A DNA stretch of 64,000 nucleotides from Cardinalis cardinalis (GCA_014549065.1 JACDOX010000163.1:393028-457027); one strand, 5' to 3'. Positions 1 to 13,522 are shown, counted from the first letter of the stretch. Made by a program: numbers and translations. The notes: a model not told the origin generated them from the letters alone.

Positions 1-109
1 GGGTGTTCAGTAAACACAATGTAAGTAAGCTGTCCTAGAGCCATCTTACCTTGAAGAATGTGAAGTTGTTATGTTACCAAATACACAGCGAGGTTCTTGC
101 TGTACTTCA

Positions 110-634
110 TGTGAGANACAACTGCTCACTTTNAAAATTTAAAGAGGTTTATTAAACCTTAACAAAAATACAACAAAGGACTACATAAGGAAAAGGCTGC
201 AGNGCTGGGAGCTGCCCCTCATGCACANCACATGGCCAGNGCCCTTCAAGATGGATGCTCAGTGTTTTANNCCCCTGGGGTTGCANCAGCCAGCCCTGGC
301 CCCTCCCAGAGTCTGTCAGGCAGCTCTTCTTTGCCATTTATCAGTGCAAACTGCTTTCTTGTGACTGCATTGGAGCTCAGGTGTTGCCNTGCCCACNCCC
401 TGAGCACCCCCAAGCTTTTCCATTCNCACCTGCCCCATGCAAGGGACACCTGTGCAGCTTCTTTGTACCTGTCCTGGACAGCCCAGGCTGTCTGATGGCA
501 ACAATGCAGGGGGAAAGGGAACCGTGGGGAGAGCAGAGGACATCTGAACTACAGTAACATAACTATACATCACTAAAGCTTTTATTAATATTCACACAAT
601 AGTTATCTTTCAATTGCACAAGCCAATTATTTCA
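110..634 (-). mobile_element. Solo LTR, family E (endogenous retrovirus)
   Basis: The sequence matches two other copies in this window (53735-54145 and 54307-54704). Read on the minus strand, the shared core has a CTTTGTTGTA-like stretch, an AATAAA polyadenylation signal (plus-strand TTTATT at 148-153) and a tail ending in CTCACA. The edges are less certain than the core; a possible 5-bp duplication TTCAT (106-110 and 631-635) brackets it. No primer-binding site or retroviral coding sequence adjoins it, so it is best read as a solo LTR. Family membership is seen by internal comparison; the retroviral nature is inferred from the layout. Confidence 0.65.
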
Positions 635-1021
635 TTATCCATCTATAACACTTCATGTTTTGTTTCAGCAGCTAAATGTAGCTGTATTACCTCAGAAATA
701 CTTCAAAGACCCAGGCCATGGGTCTGGTCATTTCATGCCTGCTGAAACGTAACGTGAAGTCTAGCAAGAAGCCTGCTGTGTATTTGGTCATCTGATCCAA
801 ATTAGGCATGAATCTGATCTTTCATGGGACCATGTCCATGGAAATGTGGGAGCTTCCCCAGCCCACACTTCTCCCCTACGCCACTGCATTGCTGACAAGC
901 TCATCTGGGAGCTGCCAGACCGTGGGGAAACCTGCTGGTGGTCAGTGGTGANATCCCTGGGGTTGATTCCTCCTTGTTCCCACTGAGAATCCCTGCAGAA
1001 AGGAAGATTTGAGTGGAACAG
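635..1021. other. Unique intronic spacer
   Basis: This stretch between two LTRs shows no gene, repeat or regulatory motif that I can support. Confidence 0.5.
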
Positions 1022-1607
1022 TGTGGATTTTTTTGTTGCTTTTTTTCTGCTAAGGTCAGGATTAAATAGCGAGATGGTATTTCTTGTTCGGACTCAGATG
1101 TTTATTAGTTCTTATTTATATTATAGTCTTACTAGCTGTGAGTTTTGTAGCACTTTACTAACAAGCTAAAAAATGGAGNTGTATCTCTTTCTCTACNTGT
1201 ATTTTTAAGGATGTCTAATTAAGAAATGAGACCTAAATTAATTTGCTTTTAACTCAATAACTAACTACTCGTGCTTCGCAACATGGATTTTTTTTATCTG
1301 ATTGCACAATGCTACCTAAACCTAGAAGGAAGAAGGTGAAGAAGGTGGTAAAGAAGAAGGGACTAGCCTTCACCATAAAACTTCTATTTTGCTTTATATA
1401 TATTACTATATTCTAAAACCTTAAACTATAAGTTTTTTACCATGTTGTATTACACACTTCTATTCAAAATACACACCCATAATTCCAGTTCTGTCATTCC
1501 ATTTTGGAAGTTTTCTCCACNGCCTCAGGTCAAATGCAGTGTTCTCTTGGGGGTCAGTGTCTGTCAGCACAGAAAGTCTGAAATTCTCAGCANCCAGGGC
1601 TCCAACA
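1022..1607 (-). mobile_element. Solo LTR, family 2
   Basis: This is the reverse-complement partner of 12674-13291 and resembles 55830-56386 in the same orientation. Read on the minus strand it begins TGTTGGAGCCCTGG, has a purine/pyrimidine-biased GAAGAAGG-type stretch (1326-1362) and an intact AATAAA (plus-strand TTTATT at 1101-1106), and ends near CCACA. A clear target-site duplication was not found. Antisense to the inferred glypican gene. Confidence 0.7.
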
Positions 1608-4600
1608 ATACAGAACTGTGAGAGAGCAAAATGAAAAGACAGGCCAGCCGTGCTCTGCAGAGGTCTGAGGCAGGGAAGAGACACAGGTGGGAGGACTGAA
1701 GGGTCCTCACAGCCTTCAGTGTGTGCTGGGCAGAGCTGCTGCAGCCCACCAGGGACTGCTCTCGAGGATAAGCAGAGCTTCCACATGTAAAACCTAGTGA
1801 TGCATTCAGACAGAAGGGACCAAGGGCCCTGGGGCTCAGCTGAATGATGACTGCATTTAGGCAGGAAAGAGGATGATGTTCCATGAGAAGGCAAAAAGAA
1901 GAGGGGTGGGTCATGAGTAGGCAGTGAAGAGGGACTGGCAAGAAAGATGAAATACGAATGAAATGGAGGGCATCTTGCAGAGAAGGGGGAAAACAAGATC
2001 AGTGGAATGTTTTGTTTTCCACTGACTGTCTCACACTGGTACTTCTTAGGTCGTTTTCCTGGGTTTTCACCTATTCCAAACTAGGTCTTGCAATAACAGA
2101 AGCCAGCTCCAGTCCAGAATTCTCTCTGNTCTTTAGCAGAGCTGACATCTTTTCTTTGCTCCTTTTGAACACTGCTGGAAATTAGGTAAGATCTACAGAG
2201 CTGTACAAGAGTAGAATCTAATTTAGACCCATCAATGGAGAAAATAGGATGATTGTTTTAATTAAATAAAGAATTAAATTTTTGGTGAAATAAAAAATGG
2301 AATGAAGAAATTCAGAAATCTCAGAACATACATCAGTGAAAACTATTCTGTTTGATTAAGTGGGAGCTTAGTCACTTGTCAAGAAAACATTCTGAATTAA
2401 TAAGTATAAAATAGAAGTGTAAAACATCAGGGCAAGTGATGGTTGCTTGGATGAGCTGAAATGTGTTAAATGAGTCCTGCAGTAAAGTGCTGTGGCACAA
2501 GTCTGCAGCCCTGTTCTGAACATTCTTGTTCTCTCCCAGGAAATATCAGTTCCTTTATATAGTGTGAATGAGAGATAAAGACAGACTTTCAAAGCCACTT
2601 TACATCTCTGGTAAATGTGGGCCAGTTCCCAGCTCTGAATTATAGGATATCCAGCATAGGAGGATGCAGTTATCAGTTTCCCCAGTGCACCACGAGAGAG
2701 CTTTTGATCTTTGTGATCAGATTATCTTGTTAGTGGCTCTCAAAAGGCAGCAGGAGCAGATGATATTCCATGAAGACCAATGCATTGACCTTTTTCCACT
2801 TACTGTGCCTGTTCTGAGCCTGAACAGAATTTAAACCTGGGAGGGGAAAAGCAAAGCTGCATCAGACAAAGAGCTCTTCCTGCTCTCCAAAATTTCACTG
2901 CTGGGCTGCCAAGGGCAGTTGGTTGTTTGCCCTCTCGTTGTGTTTTAACCTGGTTTCATAAACAAACACAGCTTATGTAATGTGTGCAGCAGTCAAATGT
3001 GCACTGCTGTGTCCCTGCCTCTCAGCTCTGCCACTCCTGCTGGACCTACTCTTTAGGCAATTTTAATCAAATGTAACAGATCCTGAGTTCTGTGAGGAGA
3101 GAGACTTGCTGGTAAAAACACAGTGTTGTGAACTCAGTCTTTGAGAGGGCACAGAACCTCCATGGAAGCAATCAATGAAAAGCCATAGGAAAAACCATAA
3201 GAAAAAAAGCTCCAGGGACAGCTGCTGCTTGCAGAAGTTTATTTTCTTCCCTCTTCTTCCCTTTTTAAATAAAAATGATTTAGCAAAAGCATTCAATCAT
3301 GTCCTCAGATGTTACCATGAAACCATGGGAGTACAACATCTGGAAAGAGACTCTTTTCTTCTGTCAGGCTTATGCAACATGAAATGCATTTGTCTGTTCT
3401 GTTACAACACCATGCTTTCCCAAACAGAAAAAATCTGGGCTGGCCCTTCATGTGGAAGAAACTGGAGCAGCTCCACAGAATTCAGTTTGCTGATTCATAG
3501 CAGCACAGGCTCCAATCCTTTAATTTCTCTTTCTTTTCCTACATATGGCACTTTCTAAATAATNCAACATATTTATGATATTCATGATTTCAGAGAAGCG
3601 TGGTGNCCCTGAGACAGTGAGATTATTTTATATATGGCTTTGGGTTCCAGTGTCATTAAAGCTGNTTAGCTTGTGTAATGAATAATTGGTGATTTAGCTC
3701 CCAGCATTGATACATGCTAAATGGATGGCAAACATCATTACCCATCTTTTTTCAATATTTTCCATACTTCATTCCATGTTGTATTTTAGTGCTTTATTGC
3801 TGTGATTTACTGTGGAGGAGCCTAAGCAGATCCCTGCTTCTGTCATGTTTTAACACGAAATGTCAAATTTGAAGCCTGGGTCTGTTGAACACTACCAAGA
3901 AATGAGAGACTTTGATTGTTCACAAGTCTTTCCAATGAAATGTCAAACTTTTCATAGTATGAAAATGATGTTCCCCAACATAGAGCTTGAAAACAGATAA
4001 TTATCCAAGAACATGAAACAGAATTAACATGCACTGGAGCATGTCATGAACATTTCCCTCAGCAAATAACAAAGGTAATTGCTGTCAGAGTACAAAGCAA
4101 GGAGAAAGGTTGGCTCTGTTCCTTAGACAATTGAGATTGGCCACTGTTTACTCACTTAGCCCATAAAAACATGCAGCTTAGCAGAAGGGTGCCATTCCTG
4201 GGCTGATGGAGTGTGACCAGCCTGCTGATTGCGGGCACTTCTCATTTCACACTTCCCAAGTCTGATCAGACACGAGGTCCTTGGCTATTATTAGACATCT
4301 AAACCCTGATGAGTCAGAGCTCATTTGTAAACCATGTTAAGCCCCAGTAATAATTAATACATTTTTTGAACCACATTTTGACTTCAGGCACAATTAAGAG
4401 GCTTCATTCTTAGCCTAGAAGAAAGAATGGACATAATTTGCTAGGTAGACACAATTTTCCCACATAGAAATCAGAGAAGCGAGGAAAAAAACCCCANTCC
4501 TAATTGCTAATGGGGGGTAGTTCTGGTTTGGGATTTTACAAATCAATTTTCTAATATTAGAAACCAGTGGAGTGTAGAGGTACAGGATAGAAATGTGGAA

Positions 4601-4756
4601 GAGACCTCCTGAAATACCACATGTATCTCACTGACATCACAGGCAACTCCCCTCACCCATTTATTCAGCCAGGGTTGCAAATGCTTGAGAATTTTTGTCC
4701 CCGCCTTCCTCATGGGAGACTGCTCCCAAAACTCATCACTCTGATATTAAAATGCT
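1608..4756. other. Unique intronic sequence
   Basis: This is mixed AT-rich unique sequence. Short open frames exist on both strands (for example a lysine-rich one at 3175-3558), but none has splice sites, codon bias or a recognisable domain. No repeat family was identified. Confidence 0.5.
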
Positions 4757-4853
4757 TGTTTCCACCTGTTTTTTTCTATGCTTCTTTTAGATGCTATTTA
4801 GATGCTTTTTCTATGCGTCTTTCCACCTGTTTTTTTTCTATGCTTCTTTCAGA
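4757..4853 (+). repeat. Imperfect local duplication, about 61-bp step
   Basis: The phrase TTTCCACCTG followed by a T-run and CTATGCTTCTTT occurs twice, starting near 4759 and 4820. The intervening bases carry a third partial CTATGCGTCTTT. This looks like a small slippage duplication in pyrimidine-rich DNA. Confidence 0.6.
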
Positions 4854-4943
4854 GATGTTGGCATTTAAGGGAAAGGCAAAATACCTTTTACCAGTAATAA
4901 CCAGATTCTCCCAGTCATCTTTGTGCANGGTCTTCTCAGGCTC

Positions 4944-5143
4944 TTAGTATATTTTACTAAGTAAAATATACTATATTTTATATATATAAAATATTTCATC
5001 TATTTAAAATAGTATAATATAGTATATTTATTTAATATAGTATATTTATATAGATACTATTTTTATATAAAACATTTTATCTATATAAAATATAGTATAT
5101 TTCATATAACTAGTGTAACATAGTATATTTTATCTATACAAAA
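4944..5143. repeat. AT-rich low-complexity tract
   Basis: About 200 bases are almost entirely A and T, built of degenerate TATATTTTA/TATAAAATA units that are locally self-complementary. It can form many small hairpins, but no regular period holds throughout. Confidence 0.85.
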
Positions 5144-7755
5144 CTTGGAATTTGAGCCATGCTGTAGTGAATATCATGCACAGAGAGCTGAGGAGTAAGC
5201 AAGAGCCCGCTGAAAAGAGACAGACATACCTACGATTTCTGGTCATTTACATTCTTAATCTTTAAACCAAACTTATGTGGGTTTTATATCATTCTCACTA
5301 CCTTATGGGCACTCCCAGCCTCTGAAGCTGTTGTATCAAACAGACCCTCTCCCAAATAATGAACTATTTTGGAGGGTAAAAGGTCTTTTGTAAGCAGGTT
5401 TAATTTTTGGAAGAAAGTGCACTATGCTGTCTAAAGGGGTTTTTTTTCTCCCCAAAGTGAACTACTTNGAAGAGTCTTTTGTAAGCAACTACTGCCTATT
5501 CCTCACCAATAATTATGTTTATGTTACATTTTTATTACAAAATATTACAATTTTATTGCAATTGTTTACCTCTTTTTTACCTTAACAAGATGCAGAGAGT
5601 CTTCAGTGTAACACGACAGATTTTTTTGCCATATGCTCTATTTTCAAACGACAGCTTAAAAAGCCAGTCATGTTTTTGGGCAACACTGGGCTACATTTTC
5701 TGTCTAAAGGTGAAATTCACCCCTGCGGCAGGGACTAACCCCTATGTCTGAGTTAGGCATGTTAGATACCAGATCAGAAGGATCTTCTTTAGGGCATCAC
5801 AAAATACCAAAAAGTTACNGCCCAACACCAAGGCCAGACATCAACGAGAGGTTCTGCTGCTCCCTTGCCCCAATTGACTTGCTGAATTTAAATCAGATTT
5901 TCTTTCTTCTCTGTAAACATCTGTTTAAGCATATTTTTAACTGGAACAAGTATTTTTTAACTTGTGCTCACTTTACAATCAGTGCNTTTGGGGTGACATT
6001 TTAGCCAAACTGTTACTATGAAGCTCTTGCTAATAGTGTAAGATTCTGTGAGTGCACATTCTTGTTGCTCCTTCACAGTGAAATCAGTAAATATGAGAAT
6101 ATTTGTAGCTTGTGTAATTTAATTCAGTGAATATTGAGGTGATCCTGGTGCTAGCAGTCTCCTAGCTCTCCTTGGATAAGCAGTTGGAAAACAGAAACCA
6201 TAAACTGCAAAAATAGAAGCATTAATTGTGCAGTGTAACANAGTGAATCTCTAAAAACCATCTTTAGATTCCTGCTGAAACATTTGTAACCCAACCAGGA
6301 AGAAATAAATGCTTTTAGCTCCTCTGCTCTGGGGTANGGATCTGCTGTGGAATGTCCAGGAAATCAGAGAGACACAGCCAGGCTGGAGGAAGGACTCAGA
6401 GGAGAAATGAAAAGTAGCCAAAGATAAGTGAAAGTGTGGATTTGTAGGTATCCAGTGTGTCACCTGGCAATAAAAATACCAGGAAGAGGGTAACAAGTCA
6501 ATCTGCATAAACCAGGAGAGCAAACTGAATCACAGGTAGAGACAGATATGGGCAAATACAAAGCCTCAGTGACAGAGGATGGAAAGTGTGTGTGGAGAAG
6601 CTAAGGCTTTAAAATAAGGAGGGAAATATAGGGAAAATAAAGGAATGTTTGCAAAAAACTTCCACTGAAACCATAAGAATCNAAAGCCATTGTAGGAATA
6701 CAGATGCTGTTTCTGAAAGCAGTAATTTAGTGATTTGATGTGAATAAAAGCAAGTCAAAACAAATCAAAACACCAATTCCAACAGCTTTTTGCTTTAAAA
6801 AAAGATGGGTAAAATCAGAAAACAAATCCTGACCTTCCCAGAAGATGTACAGCTCCTACTGGAGATGCTCAGAAATAGTGGGAGGGTTGGTCAAATAATC
6901 AACATACTTGGAACAAAATAATCCTAGAATGAAGCAGAAGATGAGAACAACATGGAAAAGACATTGGAAGCAGCTGTGTCATTTCCCCTGCCACATGCAG
7001 TGATCCCAAGGAAGCTTTCTGTCACTGTGACCTTCCTGCTGCTGGATCTGTACATCTGTCCTGCTCCCCCAGAAATTGGTGCACTTTATCCAAAAGGAGG
7101 CTCTGTGGGGAGCTGCAATGTCCCAAACCAGTACAGAGAGGGCAGGGTTACTCTGAGAAACTTGATAGGAGAACAGATAAGAAAAACCTGAGGAAAAAAT
7201 CACCAAAAATGGAAAAAGAACTTTGAAATTCCTGTGTGTAGCCTGAGTGGAGATGCACTAAGACAGAGGGCAAAACAAGGTGTCAGGCCCCACTTTCTGA
7301 GACTTGCACTTAGCATGTTTCCATGTGCCTCAAGAGAGCCTTCCCTTCAGTGCATATAAAATATATATATATATATTTATATATTCTAGGAGCATGGGCA
7401 CAGACAATAAATACTAATATCAATGTATGTAAATGTGAGGTGCTTAGGCTGGAGAGAAAACCACAGAACAAAGGAATTTACCAGTGTTGGTCCAGTTCCT
7501 GAGCTGAAAAGGTCTGCTCTGGAGGGACGTGGATAAAATTCCAAAGCCATTGTCAGCCCATAAGTGTGCCCCATAAATTATGTATAGCTGTTCATTTAAA
7601 TTATTGTAATGTGTCCAGGTGACTTGTGAAGCAGGATTTGTCATGAAAGGTTATTGGAAGGATCTGAATAAGCAGCAGAAGGAGGGCTGGGGGTGTTGGT
7701 TGCTGCAGAAGGNTGGATGTCTGTTCCCTTCTGCTAAAAAAGAGGATTTTGGAGC
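5144..7755. other. Unique intronic sequence with a short (TA)n
   Basis: No gene is seen. The only simple repeat is a short (TA)n run around 7355-7386. Confidence 0.5.
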
Positions 7756-7841
7756 TCTTTTGGAACTACCAGTGAGCTGAAAAATCATTTATTTCCACAG
7801 TGCTGCTAGTAGGCAGCTGTTCATGGTGATAGCAGGAGAAA
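7756..7841 (+). repeat. Direct repeat, copy 1 (86 bp)
   Basis: Runs from TCTTTTGGAACTACC to AGCAGGAGAAA and recurs at 12234-12318 with about four single-base differences and one deleted C. The flanks do not match. It is either a fragment of an unrecognised interspersed repeat or a short dispersed duplication. Confidence 0.8.
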
Positions 7842-10264
7842 CCTCCTTGAGCTGTACTACTTCCTGAAGAAACTAGGAAGGGATATTTCATCAGGCCTTT
7901 TTGGGTTTCTGTGAAATAGAGACAAAGGAAGACCGAACCAAAGAAAATATCTGACAAAACTGAAGCTAAATAAGTTTATTTTCCTTACTTNCATTGTAAT
8001 AGATGAGTGCTAGATAATATGAAAAGAAGGAAAAAAAGCAACTGCCAAATGCTTTTATAAAGGAGATAAGAGCATATGTGGAGGAAAATGAGCCATAAAT
8101 GTTATCTCAGAGAGGTCCTGCTTGGAATAAGCGTATACATGGCAGTTATGTCTAAAATTTGTTATGTTGCTATTGTTTTGTGAAATGACAGAACATCTGC
8201 TCAGTCACAAGGCACCAGTAAAATGCAGCTTTATGCCTAAAGCAGTATGTCAGTTCCTAACAAAAAATGTATATAACAGGCCAGAAACAAAGGCACATTG
8301 TCTTTTCCAGTTGTAGTCATTTCTGACCTAATAATGGTTTAGAAAGGATTTTTTATTTTTATTTTTAAAGAAATGAATGGGAGGATTGAGTCATTTATGA
8401 CTCTTTTCAAGATGAGGCTTTGTGCATTATTTGTGCATAAGCTGGCAAAACCTTTGTCTCAGCAAATCATATTTCTGTCACTATTATGTCACTAGAGCAC
8501 TTTGAAAAAGGCAGCTACTTGTAAGTATCTTGAGAAAAAATCATGTTTAGCTTACATTTCCTAAAGGCAGTGTACAATCAGCTGGTTTTTCCTCCCACTG
8601 GAAACAGCAGAGAGTGATAGGTGTGCTCGCATGGTGAGTGGACACAAGTCACATTTCACCTCAGAGCTGACTCCTCAGAAGGCAAAAGCACTCACAGTGC
8701 AATCTGTCATGTAGAAAACTCATTACCAAATCCCTCTGGAACACTTATTCTGTGGAATTTCTCTCTGAATATTCCAGGCACACAACTTTTAAGTGGCTTT
8801 ATTCAAAAAGTATATTTTCATTGTTGTGTTCATTGACTTGAGAAGTCTGAAGCTGTGATGTAAAATATAATTTTTAAAACCTATTTTCTGATAAAATGGG
8901 GTTATTATCCTACAGCTTGAAATCATACACATGCATATATGATGCAAATAACTGATCAATGAAACAGATAGAAATTGGCACCTTTTTCTACAGTGGTTTC
9001 CATGGAGGGAAGCTGTTATTATTTCATTAAGGTGTGGAAGTATTCAAGTGGAACATGGCTTCAGGAAAACCACAATAATGAATTTGTATTCTGCCANGCC
9101 TCTGTTCAGAGTGAGAATTAGGGCTAGACTGGTTGTGGAGAGCTCAGGGGTTGTGTCAGGGGCTCTTTGAAGCCTCTGAAGTCTGAAGGGCTCTTTTATG
9201 TGACAGGGAATGTGTGTGCTACATCATGAAGTATTAATAGGGGAGAAAGACAGGAGCCACTCTCATATGATTTCTTTCTTCTCCAGAAAACCTTATGTCA
9301 GCAGAACTTGGGGGTTTTTTAATGTCACTTAAGGTTGGGACCTTTGCTGGAATAAATAAAATCCATGCCGCAGAGTCATCTGTGTCTGACTCAGAGCTGA
9401 ATAGTAATATGTGAGTTTTGCCTTTCAGCTGAGTCAGATAGACACTAAAACTTCCCCACAGAAGCAGTATANAGCTTCTCAGAAACCCTTCAGAAGTTTA
9501 TGAACCTGATCCAAAGCTTATTGCAGTTGGGAAAATTCCTGATTTGAGTCAGTTTCCAGTTGGACTGTACAAATCTTATTGATCTATTTATATAACCTTT
9601 TCAAGAGGGAAAAAAAATCTTTCACAAAAACTTGAAGACCTAATTTTTAAGCTGTTAAGACTCCAGTATTCCCTGGAATCTTGTGCTTTGTGAAGGTAAA
9701 NGCACAAGCTCCAGGGCCCAGCCTGAAATTCATTGCAATTATTTAACCTTCAATTCTCAGCACCAGCACAGGGCACTGCCAGGCAGGAGCTGTTGTGCAG
9801 AGTTGCCTGAGTGGCTGGATGGCATCATTTGTCAGCTGGCAGGGAAAGAGCCACCAAATTAAGGTGTTTTTTAAGAGTGGCTCTTAAGCAGTGCTAGAAA
9901 TGCCACATCTGAGTCCCATCTCTGCTCCCCAGTGTTAAACAGGGGCAAGGCGCTCTGCTTCTCCCCNCAGCCATCTGGGGAAGCAGGAGGATTTGTGCTT
10001 GGTGGCAGCAGCCTGGAGAATTGTTCAAGGTTTCTAACAGATCTGTGTCTGCCAGGCTGTCTCTGAAGGTGAGCTGAACCTTCAGGTGACCTCCAGCTCC
10101 TCTGCTGGGGACCTTGCAGTCNCACAGCCACCAAGCACAGCAGATATTCCCTGCCCACATCCAGCCCCTGGGACCAGAGAGTAAAAAATTATTATTAAGG
10201 TCTTCCATTCTGGTCTTCTAAAGCTCCACCATCCCAGTCCATCCTGATGCATTCAGTGTCATTT
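7842..10264. other. Unique intronic sequence
   Basis: AT-rich to mixed composition with no gene, repeat or splice-bounded frame that I can support. Confidence 0.5.
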
Positions 10265-10392
10265 TCACAGAATCACAGAATGATCTGGGTTGGAAAAGAC
10301 CTTTAAGGTTATCTAGTCCAACCTGTGCCCTAACACCAACTACACCANGGCACTGAGTGCCGTGTCCAGGNTTTTTTAAACACCTCCAGGGT
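10265..10392 (-). mobile_element. CR1 LINE fragment (3' end)
   Basis: The plus strand starts with two CACAGAAT units, the reverse complement of the ATTCTGTG repeat that ends CR1 elements. GGTTGGAAAAGACC and a TCCAACC-type block follow, also typical of the CR1 3' region. Similarity stops soon after CACCTCCAGGG, so this is a short 5'-truncated copy lying antisense to the inferred gene. No coding portion remains. Confidence 0.9.
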
Positions 10393-12233
10393 GCAGTCTC
10401 AGGCCTTTGAGACAGGTTTCTGTTATTCTGTGAAATAAAGAGACTGGGACATGCTGCCATAAGCTTTGCTATTGCCCTGAGACACTGATCTCACTGCAGT
10501 CCTGTGGCAGTAGCCAAAGGACAGCTGTGCCTTCAGAATGTGGAAGAGAGAAGGATGCTGGGTCACAAGTCGCTGAGAAATGGTGACATTGCCTTCTCAG
10601 CAGGAATGCTCTGTGTGTCTGGAGCTCCTCACTGAAGAGGCTACACTGTCCCATCTCCTGGAATGAGGTTATTTATAGATAAGGCATTACTGATGCACAG
10701 TCAGGCTCTGGTCCATCATTCTAGGTGAGTGGTAGCCACAGGANGTTAAAGCCCTGTTGTGAAGAGGCTGGGAAAGGGTATGCAAGGTGAAAAGGGTTGG
10801 TAGGCCACACCTGAGCTGAAGTGGTCATGGTGAACCTGGAAATCAGGGCTCTGGGTCATCTGGTGGCCCCTCTCTGCTGGCAAGCCAAGGAAGGGCTGGA
10901 TGCACCTTCAGAGATGCAGAGGAGATGCAGATCTGGGCTCCAGCTCCTCTCTTGCTGCAGTGAAGGCCCCAGACCCCAGAAATGCTGCAGTGCACCAGGC
11001 TGAAAAGCTCAGCTTCCTCCTTGGAGCTGGGGCCCATGTGGTTCAAGTATTGCTTGTTTTGAGCAGAGGTCAGGATTTGAGCCATGGGCAGTGAGGGAAA
11101 TCAGATCTTTGCAAAGGAGGAGTGCCTNAGCAGGCAGTAAACATTTCTGCTCTGACTTGCAAACAGTCATTAAAAGCCTTTATTAAATTCTCTGTCTCTT
11201 CTGTTTGCCACTTAGCCATTTCTTTTCATTCTGAAGAATTATAACTAAGAATGGATGAGGCTTTTCTAATATGACCAGGACACAATAAATTTGTGAAAGA
11301 ACTGAGTTCTCTTTCTCCCTCATAGGCAAAATTTTCCAATTGTTTAACAAAAATGTTGTTTTGTATTGCTGTGACATAGGTCTTCATGGCTGTGAANACC
11401 AAGGCTCAACATTAAGCAACTTGTTTATAAAAACCAGACATGCAGTAACAATTAGAGAGTGTTCAACGTGCTTCCCCACTTGAGTCCATAGCCTCTCCTC
11501 CCACTTGCTGATCTTCCCACTGCCCTGTGCAGTTATTTGTGTCTTCAGAAGGAGCAAACTGAGCTCTGAAGGGAGAGGGTGCAGAATTTCCTGAGTTCTG
11601 CCGTGTAGAAGTTGGCATCTGTTGTTCCACAGAATCAGATCTCTGCTCCAAGCATTTGTCAGCCCCAGACTGGAGGATGGCAGCTCCAGCACCTGAAGAA
11701 GAAGGAGACTGTGACACAAAACTTCCCACTGCAGAGAAACTGCTGCATCCATCACCATCCTTTCAGCCCAGTTAATACAGCTGTATTAGCCCTGTGCTCC
11801 AGTTCACCCCCAGCTCCCAGAACTGCTCCTTTGTAGTGTTTGAATCTCCAAAGTGTTACATTTCAAAGTACATTTTGCTCAGAACCAAGAATAATCAGTC
11901 CTCTGGGATGAAGCAGATCGCAGAGCCTGAAATGGATCTGGAGTACTTTGGGAGGAAGATTCTTGTGCTGAAGGGTATTGGATAGATCCAGTCTGGCAGC
12001 CCTGCAGAGGCTTTGAGAGCAGTTTTTCCATCTGGTCAGTGCTCCTCAGGTGTGGGGGCAAGGTTCAGGCTTCTCCTGGAACATCCTTGCTTGATGAATA
12101 TTTGCCTTATAACACAATTTCTTAGTCTAAGCCATTTGGGTTTGGTTTTTTTCTTTCCCCCAGGTAGTGCTGCGCTTGGTGTGACATGCACAGGCTGGGT
12201 TTAGATTCACTCCCAAGGAAATGGGATTTTTCA
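10393..12233. other. Unique intronic sequence
   Basis: Mixed composition. Several short open frames on both strands overlap one another in different frames and look like chance. No repeats were recognised. Confidence 0.5.
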
Positions 12234-12318
12234 TCTTTTGGAACTACCAGAGAGCTGAAAAATCATTTATTTCACAGTGCTACTAGTAGGCAGCTGTTCA
12301 TGGTGACAGCAGGAGAAA
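12234..12318 (+). repeat. Direct repeat, copy 2 (85 bp)
   Basis: Second copy of the block at 7756-7841, in the same orientation about 4.5 kb away. The two are about 95 percent identical by eye, with unrelated flanks. Confidence 0.8.
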
Positions 12319-12673
12319 GAGTTATCTAAACATCAAAAAGCCAAGTGTTGGGGGGTAAATACGTTGTTAGAACAAGCATAACCTGGTGTGATAGATTTAA
12401 ATTTATTTTAGAAAAGGCTTTCTTATTCTGTACTCAGTCCTGGAAATATTCTAATGAACAACTTGCAGTTGGAACAGACATCTTAAAAATCATATCCAGG
12501 GGCAAGGTTTCCAAGGGACCAAGCCCATCATGAAAAGTAGCAAATGCCCTCAGCTGTGAAGTTTGTCATGGTCTTCAACTGTAAATCCCTCAAAACAAAT
12601 ACTTGGACAGCTGGCAGATTGTACCAAGGTTAACAAGTGTTCCCAGCCTGTGCTTGGCAAAGGAGAAGCTGTG

Positions 12674-13291
12674 TGTTGGAGCCCTGGTTACTGAGAATTT
12701 CAGACTTTCTGTGCTGNCAGGCACTGACCCCCAGGAGAACACTGCATTGACCTGAGGCTGTGGAGAAGCTTCCAAAATGGAATGGCAGAACTGGGATTGT
12801 GGCTGTGGAGTCTGAATAGAAATGTGTAATAATTTTTTTTAATTTGTCTCTGCAAATCATAATTAATAATTAATTAATAATTAGAGTTTAAGGGTTTAGA
12901 ATGTAGTAATATATATAAAGCAAGATGGAGGTTTTAGAGTGGAGGCTGCTCCTTCTTCTTCATCTTCTCCATGGGTTTGGGTGGTTTTGTGTAATTGGAT
13001 AAAAAGTCCTCATTGTGGGCACAGGTGGTTGGTTATTGGGTTAAAAGTAAAAATAATTTAGGTGTCATTTCTTAATTAGACAGTTTATCCATAAAAGGCC
13101 TTGTAGAGAGAGAGAGAGAGAGAGGACTGCAGTTAGTTTATTAGAGTGAAGTGCTGTGGAACTCAGGGTTTGTGAGACTGTACCATAGATAAGAACTAAC
13201 AAACATCTGAGTCCCAACAAGAAATACCATCTCGTGCATTTAATCCTGATCCTGGCAGAAAAGAAGCAAAGACTCCCCAGCTGTAGGAACA
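12674..13291 (+). mobile_element. Solo LTR, family 2, sense orientation
   Basis: Begins TGTTGGAGCCCTGG and ends near GGAACA. It matches the reverse complement of 1022-1607 through most of its length and also resembles 55830-56386. It contains a (GA)n run at 13105-13124. The polyadenylation hexamer that is AATAAA in both antisense relatives reads AACAAA here (13198-13203). It lies in the sense direction and ends about 270 bp before the glypican exon, making it the LTR nearest a coding exon in the window. No internal retroviral sequence or convincing target-site duplication is visible. Confidence 0.7.
13105..13124 (+). repeat. (GA)n microsatellite
   Basis: Ten AG units inside the family 2 LTR. 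The run is absent from the antisense relatives, so it probably expanded after insertion. Confidence 0.9.
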
Positions 13292-13522
13292 GCACTCCCT
13301 GTGGTGGTGCTGGTAGATGTGATGTTTTCAGTTAAAAGGTTGATAAGTGCCCCGGTCATCTATGGTGCAGAACATTTGGTTGCATACTCTGTTATTCCAG
13401 AATATTTGAATGCCATTGCCAGAAACAGCCTCCAGCTTGAGGAACTGCTCTGAAAGTGCATGAGAAAGTGTTTGTTGCTGTATAAACCAGATGGGTGCCA
13501 GGGGTAGGAGCTGTGTGAATAC

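Noticed and set aside
1460..1996. 178-codon minus-strand open frame
   Set aside because: It runs across the boundary of a family 2 LTR into unique DNA, includes Ns, and shows no domain.
3175..3558. Lysine-rich open frame starting MKSHRKNHKKKS
   Set aside because: It arises from an A-rich stretch, with no splice signals or similarity that I recognise.
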